A stretch of DNA of 45,265 bases from an uncultured Pelagibacteraceae bacterium (GCA_902536575.1 CACAYA010000001.1:1-45265); one strand, 5' to 3'. Numbered from the stretch's first letter, positions 29,018-38,443 are shown. Program-made: numbers and translations. The notes: generated from the sequence alone by a model not told the origin.

Positions 29018-29812
29018 CTAGTATTTTACGACTTTACCCCATAAAGATTGTGATGGTCCATAGCCTAGTCTCGCATCCTCCATTTTAAGAACCCTACTAT
29101 GGTCAATCATCATATTTATACCTGGTCCATAAATTTCGATATATTTTGATAATACATCTTGATCATCGGCCTCAACCATAAACTGATTTAATTCTAATGG
29201 ACTGATAATTTTATCAATTGTATTCCACCTATAATTTTTTTTATCAAGATTTTCTGTTAAACCCTCAGATTCAAGTAATATTTTCCATGAACCTGCCTCA
29301 AGAAACCTTTTGGATTGCATTTTAATTCTTTCTATAAAAATTTCCTCCTCAATAACCTTAGAGTGTGCAAATGCAACACCAACCTCATTAATAACTTTAA
29401 TTCCTTTACTTGATGTGTTTTCAATCAATCTACACATTTCGTCATCATCTAAAGAACGAGCTATACTTGAGATTTCGATTATATCTATGCCCAGACTTAC
29501 AACTGTATTCAAATAATCATCTACTACTTCTTTTCCACCAGATAATGCAACATCCATAATTGGATTTCCTAATGCAATTTGAACACTATGTTTTTTACAA
29601 GTTTCAATAAATCTTAAAAGAGACTTTTTACTCATCATAGCACCTTGTTTTCCTGAAATCTTAAAGATATCGACAACGCTTGCATACGCTTCTAGGTAAT
29701 CATCAATGCAATTTCCTACCATCACAGGTGCTCTAACGTAATTTATACCTGTCTCACGAGGTTTTTCCTCTCTTTTTATAAAAGGTAATTTTGGAAATGT
29801 TATATCTGTCAT
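29018..29812 (-). CDS. Phosphosulfolactate synthase (ComA/Hsa32) family protein, copy 1
   Basis: ComA adds sulfite to phosphoenolpyruvate to make phosphosulfolactate; many bacterial and plant (Hsa32) relatives have no known reaction. In this 264-aa protein the TIM-barrel strand motifs are visible in order: DIFKISGKQGAM (compare the family's YVKFGWGT), a long helix, IDIIEISSIARSLDDDEMC (compare EISDGTIDL), IKVINEVGVA, a central WKILLESEGL and NQFMVEADDQDVLSKYIEIYGPGINMMID. The frame is open upstream to 29953, but that part overlaps the transporter gene by 127 bp; the ATG at 29812, 14 nt after the transporter stop, is the likelier start. It is the last gene of a tctC-tctAB-comA-like operon. Confidence 0.8.
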   Translation of the reverse strand: MTDITFPKLPFIKREEKPRETGINYVRAPVMVGNCIDDYLEAYASVVDIFKISGKQGAMMSKKSLLRFIETCKKHSVQIALGNPIMDVALSGGKEVVDDYLNTVVSLGIDIIEISSIARSLDDDEMCRLIENTSSKGIKVINEVGVAFAHSKVIEEEIFIERIKMQSKRFLEAGSWKILLESEGLTENLDKKNYRWNTIDKIISPLELNQFMVEADDQDVLSKYIEIYGPGINMMIDHSRVLKMEDARLGYGPSQSLWGKVVKY

Positions 29813-29826
29813 TACAAATTTTTTAT

Positions 29827-31812
29827 TTAATTCAATTGTCCACCCAGCCACCAAGGTAAATCGATAAATAATCCAATTAATCCGTTTGGAAACTGTAAAG
29901 TTAACAGTGAGGATAACGCCCAGAGTATTACCATTAATGCTGCAGAAATGCAAATTGATGAAACATAAGCTTTCTTATTATGAAAAAGTATAAATAAATT
30001 AATAAAAAGTGCTGCAGCAATAGGAAAACCAAAAATAAAATTCATTAATAGAAAACCAATAAAGCTTAAATAATAATAAATTTGAATTTTGAAATTACCA
30101 CCAATTTCAAAAATATTTGATCGAGCAAATTTAATTATGGTGTAATTTAAAAATGACAAATTTTTTAAATCTGCAATTTTTATTATAAGTATAAATGTTA
30201 ATAGAAAAAAAGCTATTAGACTGAGGCTTATTGGAAACAAGTTAGCTCTATAGTCTAAATTGATAGTAAACCATATCATTGATAAAGGAAGACATAACAA
30301 TATAATATTATAATAAATTTGTGTGAGCTTTCCTTTAACAAAATCAGATCTATAATATTTGTCAAATTTCTGTTTCGTCAAAAGTACGATTGTAGCAAGA
30401 CATAAAATTATTAAAATTATTGAAACTGGACGAGTTAAAAAACTTAATCCATAAACAGCTTGAGTTTGGTAACTTAGAAGTTCAACTTTAGTTGATAAAA
30501 AGAAACCTATTAAAAGAGCTGGCCTAGACCAGCCAAAATTTTTAAAGGTAATACCAATTAAACCAAAAGACATTAATCCAATAAAATCATACCAGTCTCT
30601 ATTAAAGTTAAATGTTGCAAAAAAAATTAAACAAACCATGACCGGTGCAAGTATGTAATATGGAACTAAAGTAAATTTTGAAATTTGAGATGAAAAACCC
30701 ATACAAATTCCAGCACCCAAGATATTTGCAATAGCTAAAGACCAAATCATTAGATAAGTAAGATCTAGGTTTGTCGTTACCATATCTAAACCAGGTTCAA
30801 TTCCAATCAATACAAAGCCTCCAAGTAATAAAACTTTGTTACCAGAACCTGGTATTCCAAAAATCAAAGTTGGAATTAATGCACCTCCCTCTTTTGCATT
30901 ATTAGCAGACTCAGGTGCTATAACTCCACGAATATCACCTTTACCAAATTGAGAAGTATCTTTTGTTGTTTGTTTTAAGTGACTATATGCAATCCAATCA
31001 ACTACTGTTCCTCCTAAACCCGGTAAGGCACCAACTAGACAACCAAGAGTAGAACATCTTAAAACTAAAAACCAATTTTTTACTACATCCTTTAAACCTG
31101 TGAACCAACCCTTTTTAGTATTAAGTGATTTAGCAATAGAGCCTTTAGCATCAAGAAGTCCAACAATTTCAGGAATTGCAAACAATCCTAATCCGACAAC
31201 AACAAGAGGTACTCCCTCTAAAAGATATAATGTATCAAATGTATATCTTGGATCTCCAGTAATTGGAGCAGTTCCAATTGATCCAATAATTAATCCTAAA
31301 AAACAAGAGGCAATACCTTTAAATAAGTTGTCACCTGTAAGAGCTCCAACCATTAGTAAAGCAAGGACTACTAAAAGAAATTGTTCTCCAAATCCAAATG
31401 CCATTATTATTGGAATGGCGTAATAAATTGATATTGATAATATTAACGCTCCAAAGACACCTCCAAGCAATGAAGCACTGAAAGCTGCGCTCAACGCTCT
31501 TGCTGCCATACCTTTTTTAGATAACGGAAATCCATCCATTACTGTTGCTTGAGAACCTGATGTGCCAGGTACTCCCATTAGTACTGCAGGAAATGTATCT
31601 GAAGTCGTCGTTGGTGCCAAAACTCCAATCATCATTGCAAGAGCATGTGATGGTTCCATTGTAAAAACAAAAGGTAAAACTAGCGCTAAACCAGATGTTC
31701 CACCCATGCCTGGAAGTATACCAACAATTAAACCAAGTAAAGTACCAGCAAATAGAAAAGCTAAATGAGTAGGCTCAAAGAGTTGAAAAAGTGCAGCTAA
31801 TAATTGTTCCAT
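29827..31812 (-). CDS. tctA: Tripartite tricarboxylate transporter, TctA-TctB fusion
   Basis: This 661-aa inner-membrane protein is the permease of a secondary importer that uses a periplasmic binding protein. Residues 1 to about 490 match TctA: LVGILPGMGGTSGLALVLP-like start, PTTTSDTFPAVLMGVPGTS near residue 68 and the second conserved loop with GALPGLGGTVVDWIAY. The last 160 residues add four hydrophobic segments typical of the small subunit TctB, so both membrane subunits are fused. The ATG directly follows the T7 tract of the tctC terminator with no Shine-Dalgarno. The substrate is set by TctC; known ones are citrate and other carboxylates. Confidence 0.9.
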   Translation of the reverse strand: MEQLLAALFQLFEPTHLAFLFAGTLLGLIVGILPGMGGTSGLALVLPFVFTMEPSHALAMMIGVLAPTTTSDTFPAVLMGVPGTSGSQATVMDGFPLSKKGMAARALSAAFSASLLGGVFGALILSISIYYAIPIIMAFGFGEQFLLVVLALLMVGALTGDNLFKGIASCFLGLIIGSIGTAPITGDPRYTFDTLYLLEGVPLVVVGLGLFAIPEIVGLLDAKGSIAKSLNTKKGWFTGLKDVVKNWFLVLRCSTLGCLVGALPGLGGTVVDWIAYSHLKQTTKDTSQFGKGDIRGVIAPESANNAKEGGALIPTLIFGIPGSGNKVLLLGGFVLIGIEPGLDMVTTNLDLTYLMIWSLAIANILGAGICMGFSSQISKFTLVPYYILAPVMVCLIFFATFNFNRDWYDFIGLMSFGLIGITFKNFGWSRPALLIGFFLSTKVELLSYQTQAVYGLSFLTRPVSIILIILCLATIVLLTKQKFDKYYRSDFVKGKLTQIYYNIILLCLPLSMIWFTINLDYRANLFPISLSLIAFFLLTFILIIKIADLKNLSFLNYTIIKFARSNIFEIGGNFKIQIYYYLSFIGFLLMNFIFGFPIAAALFINLFILFHNKKAYVSSICISAALMVILWALSSLLTLQFPNGLIGLFIDLPWWLGGQLN

Positions 31813-31842
31813 AAAAAAAGCTGCTAGCTAATAGCTAGCAGC
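31813..31842 (-). terminator. Terminator/attenuator between tctC and tctAB
   Basis: A 10-bp GC-containing stem (GCTGCTAGCT / AGCTAGCAGC, 31820-31842) is followed on the minus strand by seven T (31819-31813) and then at once by the ATG of the permease gene. It is a textbook intrinsic terminator by shape, and also occupies the place of a ribosome binding site. Confidence 0.85.
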
Positions 31843-31858
31843 GCTTTTTTTATTTGTT

Positions 31859-32932
31859 CTATTGAACTCTATAAGTGAATTTATGTTTCTTTAAAGCTGC
31901 ATTTAATTGCTTTTTAGTAGTATCAGAAAATACTGCAGCCTTTTTAATAATTTCACCAGCTTCTTCTCCTATGATTAATGGAAATGGTCCAAGAGCTTTT
32001 TCAGCTTTAGCCTTAAACTCTGGATCTTTTGTCATTTTAATAGCTGCATCTCTGTATGCTTTAACTATTTCATCCGATGCATCTTTTGGAAGCATCATTG
32101 CTTTAGATGCTTGAGACCATGCAGCACCTATTGCGTAATATGCTTCAAGGTCATCACCTTCAAGTTTTTTACCATTTACCTTCTCATACATTTCAGGAAA
32201 AGTAGGTGCATTTGGTGCCAAAGGATTTCTAGAAACTGAACCATCAGATCCTATAATTCCTAATGTCATTAAATCTACAACTTTTCCTTTTTCTATTTCA
32301 GGCTTAACTTTTTTTACATAATTTGCTGCACCGTGTGAACTTAGATGAATTTCGCCTCTAAGGAATGCTTGATAACCTCCAGAAGATGAAAGACCAGGTA
32401 TAGGTTTAGCTCCCTTTATACCAAGCTTATCATAGATCCATATGTGAAATAAATCTGCAGATGCAGGAGTTTTCAATGCATAAAGAACCAACTTTCTTTC
32501 TTTAATTTTTGATAGATCATGAGGTTCAGCTAAATCTGAACGTGTAAACCAATGAGTATTTTGTGGTAGCAAAACTACTGGTCTATATTCACTAAGATTA
32601 TATTTAACAAGTGGATTTCCAGTGGCAACATTAACTATAACTGAAGTTGAGCATCCAAAAATAAATGTTCCATCTGCTTTAGCATTTTTTTCAAAATAAT
32701 TTGAACCTTTAATAGCTCCACCTCCTGGTATATGCATGATTTGGACATCAGGATTTCCAGGTAAGTATTTTTTTAAGAAAGGTTGAATGAATCTTGCAAA
32801 TCTGCTGGTACCACCACCTTCTTTAAATGGTACGACCCATGTAATTGTTTTGCCTGAGAAATTCACATCTGCACTCGAAACAGATACAAATGAGAATAAC
32901 GACATTATTATAAGTATTAAAATTTTACGCAT
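31859..32932 (-). CDS. tctC: Tripartite tricarboxylate transporter binding protein (TctC/Bug family)
   Basis: This 357-aa periplasmic receptor has a Sec signal peptide (MRKILILIIMSLFSFVSVSSA). The mature part starts with TITWVVPFKEGGGTSRFAR, the family's first ligand loop, where the usual acidic residue of PxGGxxD is replaced by GTS. VQIMHIPGGGAIKGSNYF near residue 62 is the second family hallmark. Bug proteins bind small carboxylates through backbone and water contacts; the changed first loop hints at a different ligand. A G-rich Shine-Dalgarno (AGGGGGG) and a good promoter point to strong expression. The neighbours are two ComA-family enzymes. Confidence 0.88.
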   Translation of the reverse strand: MRKILILIIMSLFSFVSVSSADVNFSGKTITWVVPFKEGGGTSRFARFIQPFLKKYLPGNPDVQIMHIPGGGAIKGSNYFEKNAKADGTFIFGCSTSVIVNVATGNPLVKYNLSEYRPVVLLPQNTHWFTRSDLAEPHDLSKIKERKLVLYALKTPASADLFHIWIYDKLGIKGAKPIPGLSSSGGYQAFLRGEIHLSSHGAANYVKKVKPEIEKGKVVDLMTLGIIGSDGSVSRNPLAPNAPTFPEMYEKVNGKKLEGDDLEAYYAIGAAWSQASKAMMLPKDASDEIVKAYRDAAIKMTKDPEFKAKAEKALGPFPLIIGEEAGEIIKKAAVFSDTTKKQLNAALKKHKFTYRVQ

Positions 32933-32963
32933 ATTTTCCCCCCCTCGAGAATGTTGATTTAGA

Positions 32964-32993
32964 ACTATAACTTGTTCATTATGGGTTTTTCAA
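32964..32993 (-). promoter_or_regulatory. Candidate promoter of the tctC operon
   Basis: On the minus strand TTGAAA (32993-32988), 18 bp, TATAGT (32969-32964), about 32 bp before the tctC ATG. Between them and the start lies the Shine-Dalgarno-like AGGGGGG. Confidence 0.5.
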
Positions 32994-33083
32994 CTAGTAT
33001 ATTCCAAATTTAAACAGTAAGTTGAAAAATGCTGAAAATACTTGAGAATTGATGCTTTTGACTTATACAAAGCTTTAAAAAAC

Positions 33084-33947
33084 ATGTCAAAAAGCACAAA
33101 TTCAATAAAAAAAATTTTTAATTTAAGCAGTATTGGATCAAAGCCTCGAAAAAAATCACAACTATGGATGAAAGACGTAGGTTTTGATGAAGCACCATGG
33201 TATCGCGAAAGAATGGGACTTCGGGAGTTAGAAGATTTTCTAGAAGTTGCTGATAATAGAATAGATCACGTTAAAATTACAACATTGCAAGTTCTGGGTC
33301 ACCCGAAGGAGTGGTTGGAACGTAAGATTAAACTTTACAAAAAGCATTCAATTCAACCTTACTTGGACCATGGTTACTTTTTAAAAGCTTTTAAAAAGGG
33401 AAAAGTAAATGAAGCTATTGATACTGCGGCTGATTTAGGATTTTCAGCAATGGAGTTCATGAATACGTTTGGAGACATACCTGAAAATCAAATCAAAGAT
33501 TGGTGTAATCGCGCAATTAAAAATGGAATGAATATAATTTATGAGCATCATCCAGAAAGCGGATGGAGAAAAACAAAAAAAAATATCCCTACTACATTGA
33601 AACAAATTACTGAAAGTGCAGATCGGTTTTTTGATTACGGTGCATTTGCTATGCTTATTGATCATGAAGAAATAGAACTGCATGATAGTAAGTCAAATGT
33701 GTTAGTTGGAGTACTAGAACATTACGGAAAAAGTGTTGTAGCGTTTGAAGTTACATCGCCTAAGGAAGCTGAAACGAGATGGTATTCGGATATCCTTAAT
33801 TATTTTAAACTCTTTGGTTCAGACTGCAATTTAACTAATATTATGCCCAGCCAAGTAATGCTAATTGATCTATTAAGGTCTGGAGAGAGACCTGCAAATA
33901 TTTTATTTGATAGATTTCCAGAATTGACTTCAGTAAAAGATAAATAA
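33084..33947 (+). CDS. Phosphosulfolactate synthase (ComA/Hsa32) family protein, copy 2
   Basis: This 287-aa protein is a second, clearly diverged ComA-family member. The order of motifs is IDHVKITTLQVLGH (lysine strand), a helix EWLERKIKLYKKHSIQPYLDHGYFLKA, LGFSAMEFMNTFGDIPEN, MNIIYEHHPESGW, GAFAMLIDHEE and VVAFEVTSPKEAETRWY...LFGSDCNLTNIMPSQVMLIDLLRSG, collinear with ComA. An ORF extension to a TTG at 33042 exists, but the ATG at 33084 is preferred because it begins a typical N-terminus. It is transcribed divergently from the tctC operon with a 151-bp shared control region. It differs enough from copy 1 to suggest two reactions. Confidence 0.78.
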   Translation: MSKSTNSIKKIFNLSSIGSKPRKKSQLWMKDVGFDEAPWYRERMGLRELEDFLEVADNRIDHVKITTLQVLGHPKEWLERKIKLYKKHSIQPYLDHGYFLKAFKKGKVNEAIDTAADLGFSAMEFMNTFGDIPENQIKDWCNRAIKNGMNIIYEHHPESGWRKTKKNIPTTLKQITESADRFFDYGAFAMLIDHEEIELHDSKSNVLVGVLEHYGKSVVAFEVTSPKEAETRWYSDILNYFKLFGSDCNLTNIMPSQVMLIDLLRSGERPANILFDRFPELTSVKDK

Positions 33948-33966
33948 AACTAAATAAAATTTATTG

Positions 33967-34004
33967 TAATAATCATGCTTATTGGTAACATGTTTTGATT
34001 ATTA
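33967..34004. terminator. Candidate bidirectional terminator
   Basis: Nine-base arms TAATAATCA and TGATTATTA form an inverted repeat around a 20-nt loop, between the convergent ComA-like and dehydrogenase-like genes. The stem is AT-rich, so it is weak. Confidence 0.35.
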
Positions 34005-34026
34005 GACAATAGTGTTGTAAGAAAAA

Positions 34027-35409
34027 TTATAAAATCTTTAATACTGCTATAGATGGTGTAAATTCAAAAAGAATAAAAAACAAACTTGTTTCTTTGTCGT
34101 ATTTTATGTCCCTTATTCTTTTAGAATTAAACCAAATTCTATCTTCCTTCAGAATTTTATCAAATTCACTATTCATTTCATAAATATAAACTGATCCTGC
34201 TCTTAGTGATGAAACATACATATAATCTTTATTGTCAGGACTTTCATCTTTTGGAAGATGCTCTAATTGACTTATGCCTATAGCTGGAGTGTACCATTTA
34301 AAAGGTTCATCAAAGCCATATTTTTCATGTGATTTTAAAAGTGTATCGGGTCCAACATAATTTACTCCATAGGACGCAATAGCCCAACCATAGTTGGGAA
34401 TTCTATTCTTATTTTTATTTAAATAATTAATATTAATCTCATCTCCACCTTTAGGGCCATGCTCTGTATTTACAATAATATTTTTAGTCTCGATAAATTT
34501 AAGACCTTGCGGATTTCTATGACCAATCGAAACGAATTCAAATTCTCGAGTATCTTTGTCTATTGCAATAATTTTTCCAAGTGTATTTTCTTTACTTTGA
34601 GCAGCTGGCCACATACCTTGAAAACCAACTGAGAATAATATTTTATTATCTTTATATTTTTCGAGACGCCCCCCTGAATATACATTGTAACCTGCCCAAT
34701 AATGATCGGTTATAAAAAAATCTTCAAAAAATAAATTCTCATAATTTAATTTTGCTTGATATGCATTTATAGTAATACCTCTTTCATTTTGCGAAAGCAT
34801 AGATATGTAAACTTTATCATCCTCAAAATATAAATCTCTAATACCAATTAATTTAGAATTATCTTTTTCTAAAATATTTTTAAGATTATTTTTAATGACA
34901 GACTGATTTAATTTTTGACTGCTTATGTTTTGCTTATCAAAATAAATTGTTTCTGCTTCTCCAGAAATGACAATAACTTTATCACCTATAATTTCAAAAT
35001 GATGAGCTCTTCTTGAATTTTCTTCACCATGCCATCCTAGACTTAGATCTAAACGCTTAAAGGGTAAAAAAAACTCCTTTAATTCAAATTTATCTTTATA
35101 ATTGTCTGAAATGAATATCTCAGTATTAAATAGATTGCCTTCGTAACCTTGTTCATATTTGTCGACTTGTGTTTTATAAAATTTATTCCTTTCTTTTAAA
35201 TGAGGTATAATGAATATTACATCTCTAGCTTTTTGATATACAGGAGTTGGTATAATATTTTTAAAAAAAAGAATTAATCTATTTTGCTTGTCATGTCCTC
35301 CACTGACAGCAATCCATGCTAACGAAAATGACAAGATGCCCAAAAAAATTAAAAATAAAATCAGAGTTTTAATTTTGTTATTAGACATAGTTTGAAAAAT
35401 TTTGATCAT
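34027..35409 (-). CDS. Membrane-anchored glucose/sorbosone dehydrogenase-like beta-propeller protein
   Basis: This 460-aa protein has one N-terminal membrane helix (TLILFLIFLGILSFSLAWIA) and a large extracytoplasmic part. The segment IGHRNPQGLKF...TEHGPKGGDEINI near residue 296, followed by PNYGWAIASYGVNY, is the hallmark of PQQ-dependent soluble glucose dehydrogenase/sorbosone dehydrogenase relatives, whose propeller blades hold PQQ and Ca2+. Whether PQQ is bound here is unclear: the N-terminal blades are divergent and no PQQ genes are in view. The start may be ATG 35409 or the internal ATG 21 nt later (MSNNK). It is divergent from the epimerase operon. Confidence 0.7.
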   Translation of the reverse strand: MIKIFQTMSNNKIKTLILFLIFLGILSFSLAWIAVSGGHDKQNRLILFFKNIIPTPVYQKARDVIFIIPHLKERNKFYKTQVDKYEQGYEGNLFNTEIFISDNYKDKFELKEFFLPFKRLDLSLGWHGEENSRRAHHFEIIGDKVIVISGEAETIYFDKQNISSQKLNQSVIKNNLKNILEKDNSKLIGIRDLYFEDDKVYISMLSQNERGITINAYQAKLNYENLFFEDFFITDHYWAGYNVYSGGRLEKYKDNKILFSVGFQGMWPAAQSKENTLGKIIAIDKDTREFEFVSIGHRNPQGLKFIETKNIIVNTEHGPKGGDEININYLNKNKNRIPNYGWAIASYGVNYVGPDTLLKSHEKYGFDEPFKWYTPAIGISQLEHLPKDESPDNKDYMYVSSLRAGSVYIYEMNSEFDKILKEDRIWFNSKRIRDIKYDKETSLFFILFEFTPSIAVLKIL

Positions 35410-35671
35410 AAATTCTTACTTAATTAATTATTTTTGGATTCTCTAACCTGATATAAATACCGTATTTTTTATTTTTTAGCCTAATAAATTATTGATAATT
35501 ATAAGTAAGTATATCAAATTTTAAATGTGCATTTTTGACGTTGTTTATATTTATGAATTATCCATGTTTATTGAGATATTTATATTTAAACAAGGTTTAT
35601 ACTTAATTTTTTTGACTTTTTCTCACCTACTTCATTTTTTTATGGTAATTAATATTTATAACTAATCAATA
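35410..35671. other. AT-rich divergent intergenic region
   Basis: These 262 bp separate the dehydrogenase-like gene from the epimerase operon. They are almost entirely A and T. Several TATAAT-like strings occur, none with a convincing -35 partner, so I call no promoter. No open frame or RNA gene is seen. Confidence 0.5.
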
Positions 35672-36700
35672 ATGAAAAATGTTTTAGTAACAGGTGGTTC
35701 AGGTTATTTTGGTGAATCTTTAATTTATTTTTTAAAAAAAAAAAATTTAAATATATTTTCATTAGATATAAATGATCCAGTAAGTGATGACTATTTAGAA
35801 AAGTTTTACAAATGTGACATCTTAGAATTATCAAAAAAAAGTAATATATTAGAAAATATTGATGCAGTATTTCATTGTGTAGCAAACGTCCCCTTATCAA
35901 AAAATAAAAGATTATTTTACAGAAATAATGTTGAGGGCACTAGAATTTTGTTAGATGCTTGTTTAAAAAAAAAATTAGATAAAATTGTTCTTCTATCATC
36001 TAGTGCTGTGTACGGAATACCAGAAAAAAATCCCGTTTCAGAAAATACAATTCCATCGCCTATGGAAGATTATGGGAAAGCAAAATTAGAGTCTGAAAAA
36101 ATCTGTTTTGAGGAAAAATACAAAAGTTTAAATATAAATATTATACGACCTCGAACAATTTTAGGAAAAGGTCGTTTAGGCATATTTGAAATATTATTTG
36201 ATTGGATCGAAAAAGGATATAACGTTCCAGTGTTAAACAATGGAAAAAATATTTACCAGTTTATACATTCAGATGATTTAGCAAGTGCATGTTATATGGC
36301 TTCATTTAAAGAAGGTAAAAATGTTTTTAATTGTGGTACAAACGAATACTCTGATATGAGAAGTGTTTTAGAGAATCTTTGTCACTATGCAAAGACAGGA
36401 TCAAAAGTAAAATCCTTACCAATGACAATTATTGAACCACTAATGAAAATATCATCATTTTTAAATATATCACCTTTAGCACCATACCATTCAATGATGT
36501 ATGGTAGATCGTTATATTTTGATAATAAAAAAATAAGCTCTTTAGGTTGGAAATCAAAATTTTCAAATAATGAGATGTTTATAGAAAGTTATGAGAATTA
36601 TTTGAAAAATAAAGATAATTTACTTAAATACAATAATGTAAGCGATCATAGAAAAAAAGTTAAAAGAAAGATTCTTAATCTTGTTAAGTACTTTATTTAA
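35672..36700 (+). CDS. NAD(P)-dependent epimerase/dehydratase (extended SDR)
   Basis: This 342-aa protein has the N-terminal Rossmann motif TGGSGYFG (residues 7-14) and FHCVANVPLS. The catalytic elements are SSSAVYG near residue 110 and the YxxxK in DYGKAKLESEK near residue 130. RPRTILG follows as in nucleotide-sugar epimerases and 3-beta-HSD-like enzymes. The basic C-terminal tail is specific to this protein. It is the first gene of a compact plus-strand operon with a GMC oxidoreductase and a UbiA prenyltransferase, which suggests it reduces or epimerizes a lipid-linked sugar rather than a free one; that is inference from context. Confidence 0.85.
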   Translation: MKNVLVTGGSGYFGESLIYFLKKKNLNIFSLDINDPVSDDYLEKFYKCDILELSKKSNILENIDAVFHCVANVPLSKNKRLFYRNNVEGTRILLDACLKKKLDKIVLLSSSAVYGIPEKNPVSENTIPSPMEDYGKAKLESEKICFEEKYKSLNINIIRPRTILGKGRLGIFEILFDWIEKGYNVPVLNNGKNIYQFIHSDDLASACYMASFKEGKNVFNCGTNEYSDMRSVLENLCHYAKTGSKVKSLPMTIIEPLMKISSFLNISPLAPYHSMMYGRSLYFDNKKISSLGWKSKFSNNEMFIESYENYLKNKDNLLKYNNVSDHRKKVKRKILNLVKYFI

Positions 36701-36709
36701 ATAGAAATT

Positions 36710-38443
36710 GTGAAAAAAAATTTAATAACGAAATATTTGTATGATATTGATAATTTCATAAAGTATTACTTTAATGATACAAACATTTCAAAGAGAAATT
36801 TTAGTAAGTTATATTCAAGTATTTTAAAATCACAGAAAATTATACAAATATTTATTTTTTGTCACATTATTATATTTAGGATTTTGACTTTATTTCTTAA
36901 AAATGAAAAATATAAATTATTTATTTTAAAATTTTTTTATAAAATAAATTTTTTTAGATTTAATAAAATATTACAATTATTTTTTGCATTGAAACAACTT
37001 GTACAAGGTAATAATGAAAGAATATTCAAAAATAATAACAAGTCATATAAATGTTTAGATAAAGATTATTATGAAAATATTGTAATTGGATCTGGTCCTG
37101 GCGGAAGTATAACAGGTTATAAACTAAGCAAAGCTGGATTTGATACACTTATAATTGAAAAAGGTAATTATTACAGTTTGCCAAAATACAAACATCCTTT
37201 TAGTGAATTCCAGAAAAAGTGGAAATATGTTGGTATATCTGGAGCCATTGGAAAGTATGACTTTCAATATGCATCTGGAGAATGTGTTGGTGGAGGTAGT
37301 GAAATAAATAGTGGCCTTTATCATGAATTAGATGAAAATTTTTTAAAAAATTTAAAATTTAATAATAAAAATGATTTATTAGCACTTAAGAAATTTGAAT
37401 GGGAAAATTTACTATCTAAAGAGAAAAATAAATTAAATACGCTAGAGGAAGAAAACCTTAAAAATTATTTCTTATCAGGAGCTAAAAAGCAAAATCTTAA
37501 AATTGAAAATTTAGATATTTTTTTTAAAAATAATAAAAAAAACTCAATGTCAGAAACAATTCTACAGGAAGCGAAAAAAGAAGGTTGTAAACTTTTGACT
37601 AATACTGAAGTGATTAATTTTGAAAAAAAAAATAAATGGAAAATATCTTTAAATACAAATGGAAAAAAAAGGATAATCAATTCAAAGCGACTTTTTTTGT
37701 GTTGTGGAGCACCGTATAGCCTTAACCTAATGAAAAAAAGTAAATGTATAGATAAAAATTTTAATCAAGATTTTCATTTTCATCCTATGCTTAAAATTAT
37801 AGCTAAATTTCCTAAGAGAGTTAATTCAATTAACAATATTAATGTTATTAATACACAAATTTCACATTTTTACCCTGATTATTTATTTGGAAATGCTGCT
37901 AGTAATTTAGAATTTTTAAAAATTTTTGCTTTTGGAAATAAAACAGTAATTTCTGACATCGAAAATAATTTTGAATATATGTCAATGTTTCATGTTACAT
38001 ACTCATTAGGTAAATCAAATTTTCTAAAAATTCCATATATAAATGAAAATTTAATAAAATATGATTTTAACAATAATGATCTAAGAATTGTTAAAGATGG
38101 TTTACAAAATCTAATAAATTTTATTTTTAATTGTGGGGCAGAATATATTTATATTCAAGACAAAGGTGTAAGTAAGGTAATAAAATCCAATAATTACGAC
38201 GATATAATAAATAATTATAAATTTAATTTTTCAAGTGTTCATTTATTAGGAGGTTTAAAATTTGGAGAAAGTGAAGACGCTATATTAAATTCTTATGGTA
38301 AACATAAAAGTAAAAAATTTGATAATTTATTCGTAAATGACTCTTCTTTATTAACTGAAAAACTTCTTAAAAACCCACAAGGAGCAGTTATGTCAATTTC
38401 GTCACAAAATATTGATGAAATAATTAAAAATATAAATGCTTAA
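36710..38443 (+). CDS. GMC-family FAD oxidoreductase
   Basis: This 577-aa protein starts with GTG, 9 bp after the epimerase stop. A helical N-terminal extension of about 115 residues with hydrophobic segments precedes the FAD site VIGSGPGGSITGYKLSKAG (from residue 126), with the ribose-binding IIEKG after it. ASGECVGGGSEINSGLY is the GMC second signature. Near the C-terminus VHLLGGLKFG supplies the usual active-site histidine region, and VNDSSLLTE...NPQGAVMSISSQNI closes the FAD domain. The family oxidizes alcohols, including sugars and sterols. Its stop overlaps the UbiA start by 8 bp. Very A-rich codon use stands out from the ribosomal genes. Confidence 0.85.
   Translation: MKKNLITKYLYDIDNFIKYYFNDTNISKRNFSKLYSSILKSQKIIQIFIFCHIIIFRILTLFLKNEKYKLFILKFFYKINFFRFNKILQLFFALKQLVQGNNERIFKNNNKSYKCLDKDYYENIVIGSGPGGSITGYKLSKAGFDTLIIEKGNYYSLPKYKHPFSEFQKKWKYVGISGAIGKYDFQYASGECVGGGSEINSGLYHELDENFLKNLKFNNKNDLLALKKFEWENLLSKEKNKLNTLEEENLKNYFLSGAKKQNLKIENLDIFFKNNKKNSMSETILQEAKKEGCKLLTNTEVINFEKKNKWKISLNTNGKKRIINSKRLFLCCGAPYSLNLMKKSKCIDKNFNQDFHFHPMLKIIAKFPKRVNSINNINVINTQISHFYPDYLFGNAASNLEFLKIFAFGNKTVISDIENNFEYMSMFHVTYSLGKSNFLKIPYINENLIKYDFNNNDLRIVKDGLQNLINFIFNCGAEYIYIQDKGVSKVIKSNNYDDIINNYKFNFSSVHLLGGLKFGESEDAILNSYGKHKSKKFDNLFVNDSSLLTEKLLKNPQGAVMSISSQNIDEIIKNINA

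Noticed and set aside
29813-29953. N-terminal 47-residue extension of the ComA-like copy 1 frame
   Set aside because: It overlaps the conserved end of the transporter gene and has no family-like content; the ATG at 29812 is a better start.
33042-33083. TTG start extending ComA-like copy 2 by 14 residues
   Set aside because: An ATG follows at 33084 and no Shine-Dalgarno supports the TTG; the extension cannot be excluded.
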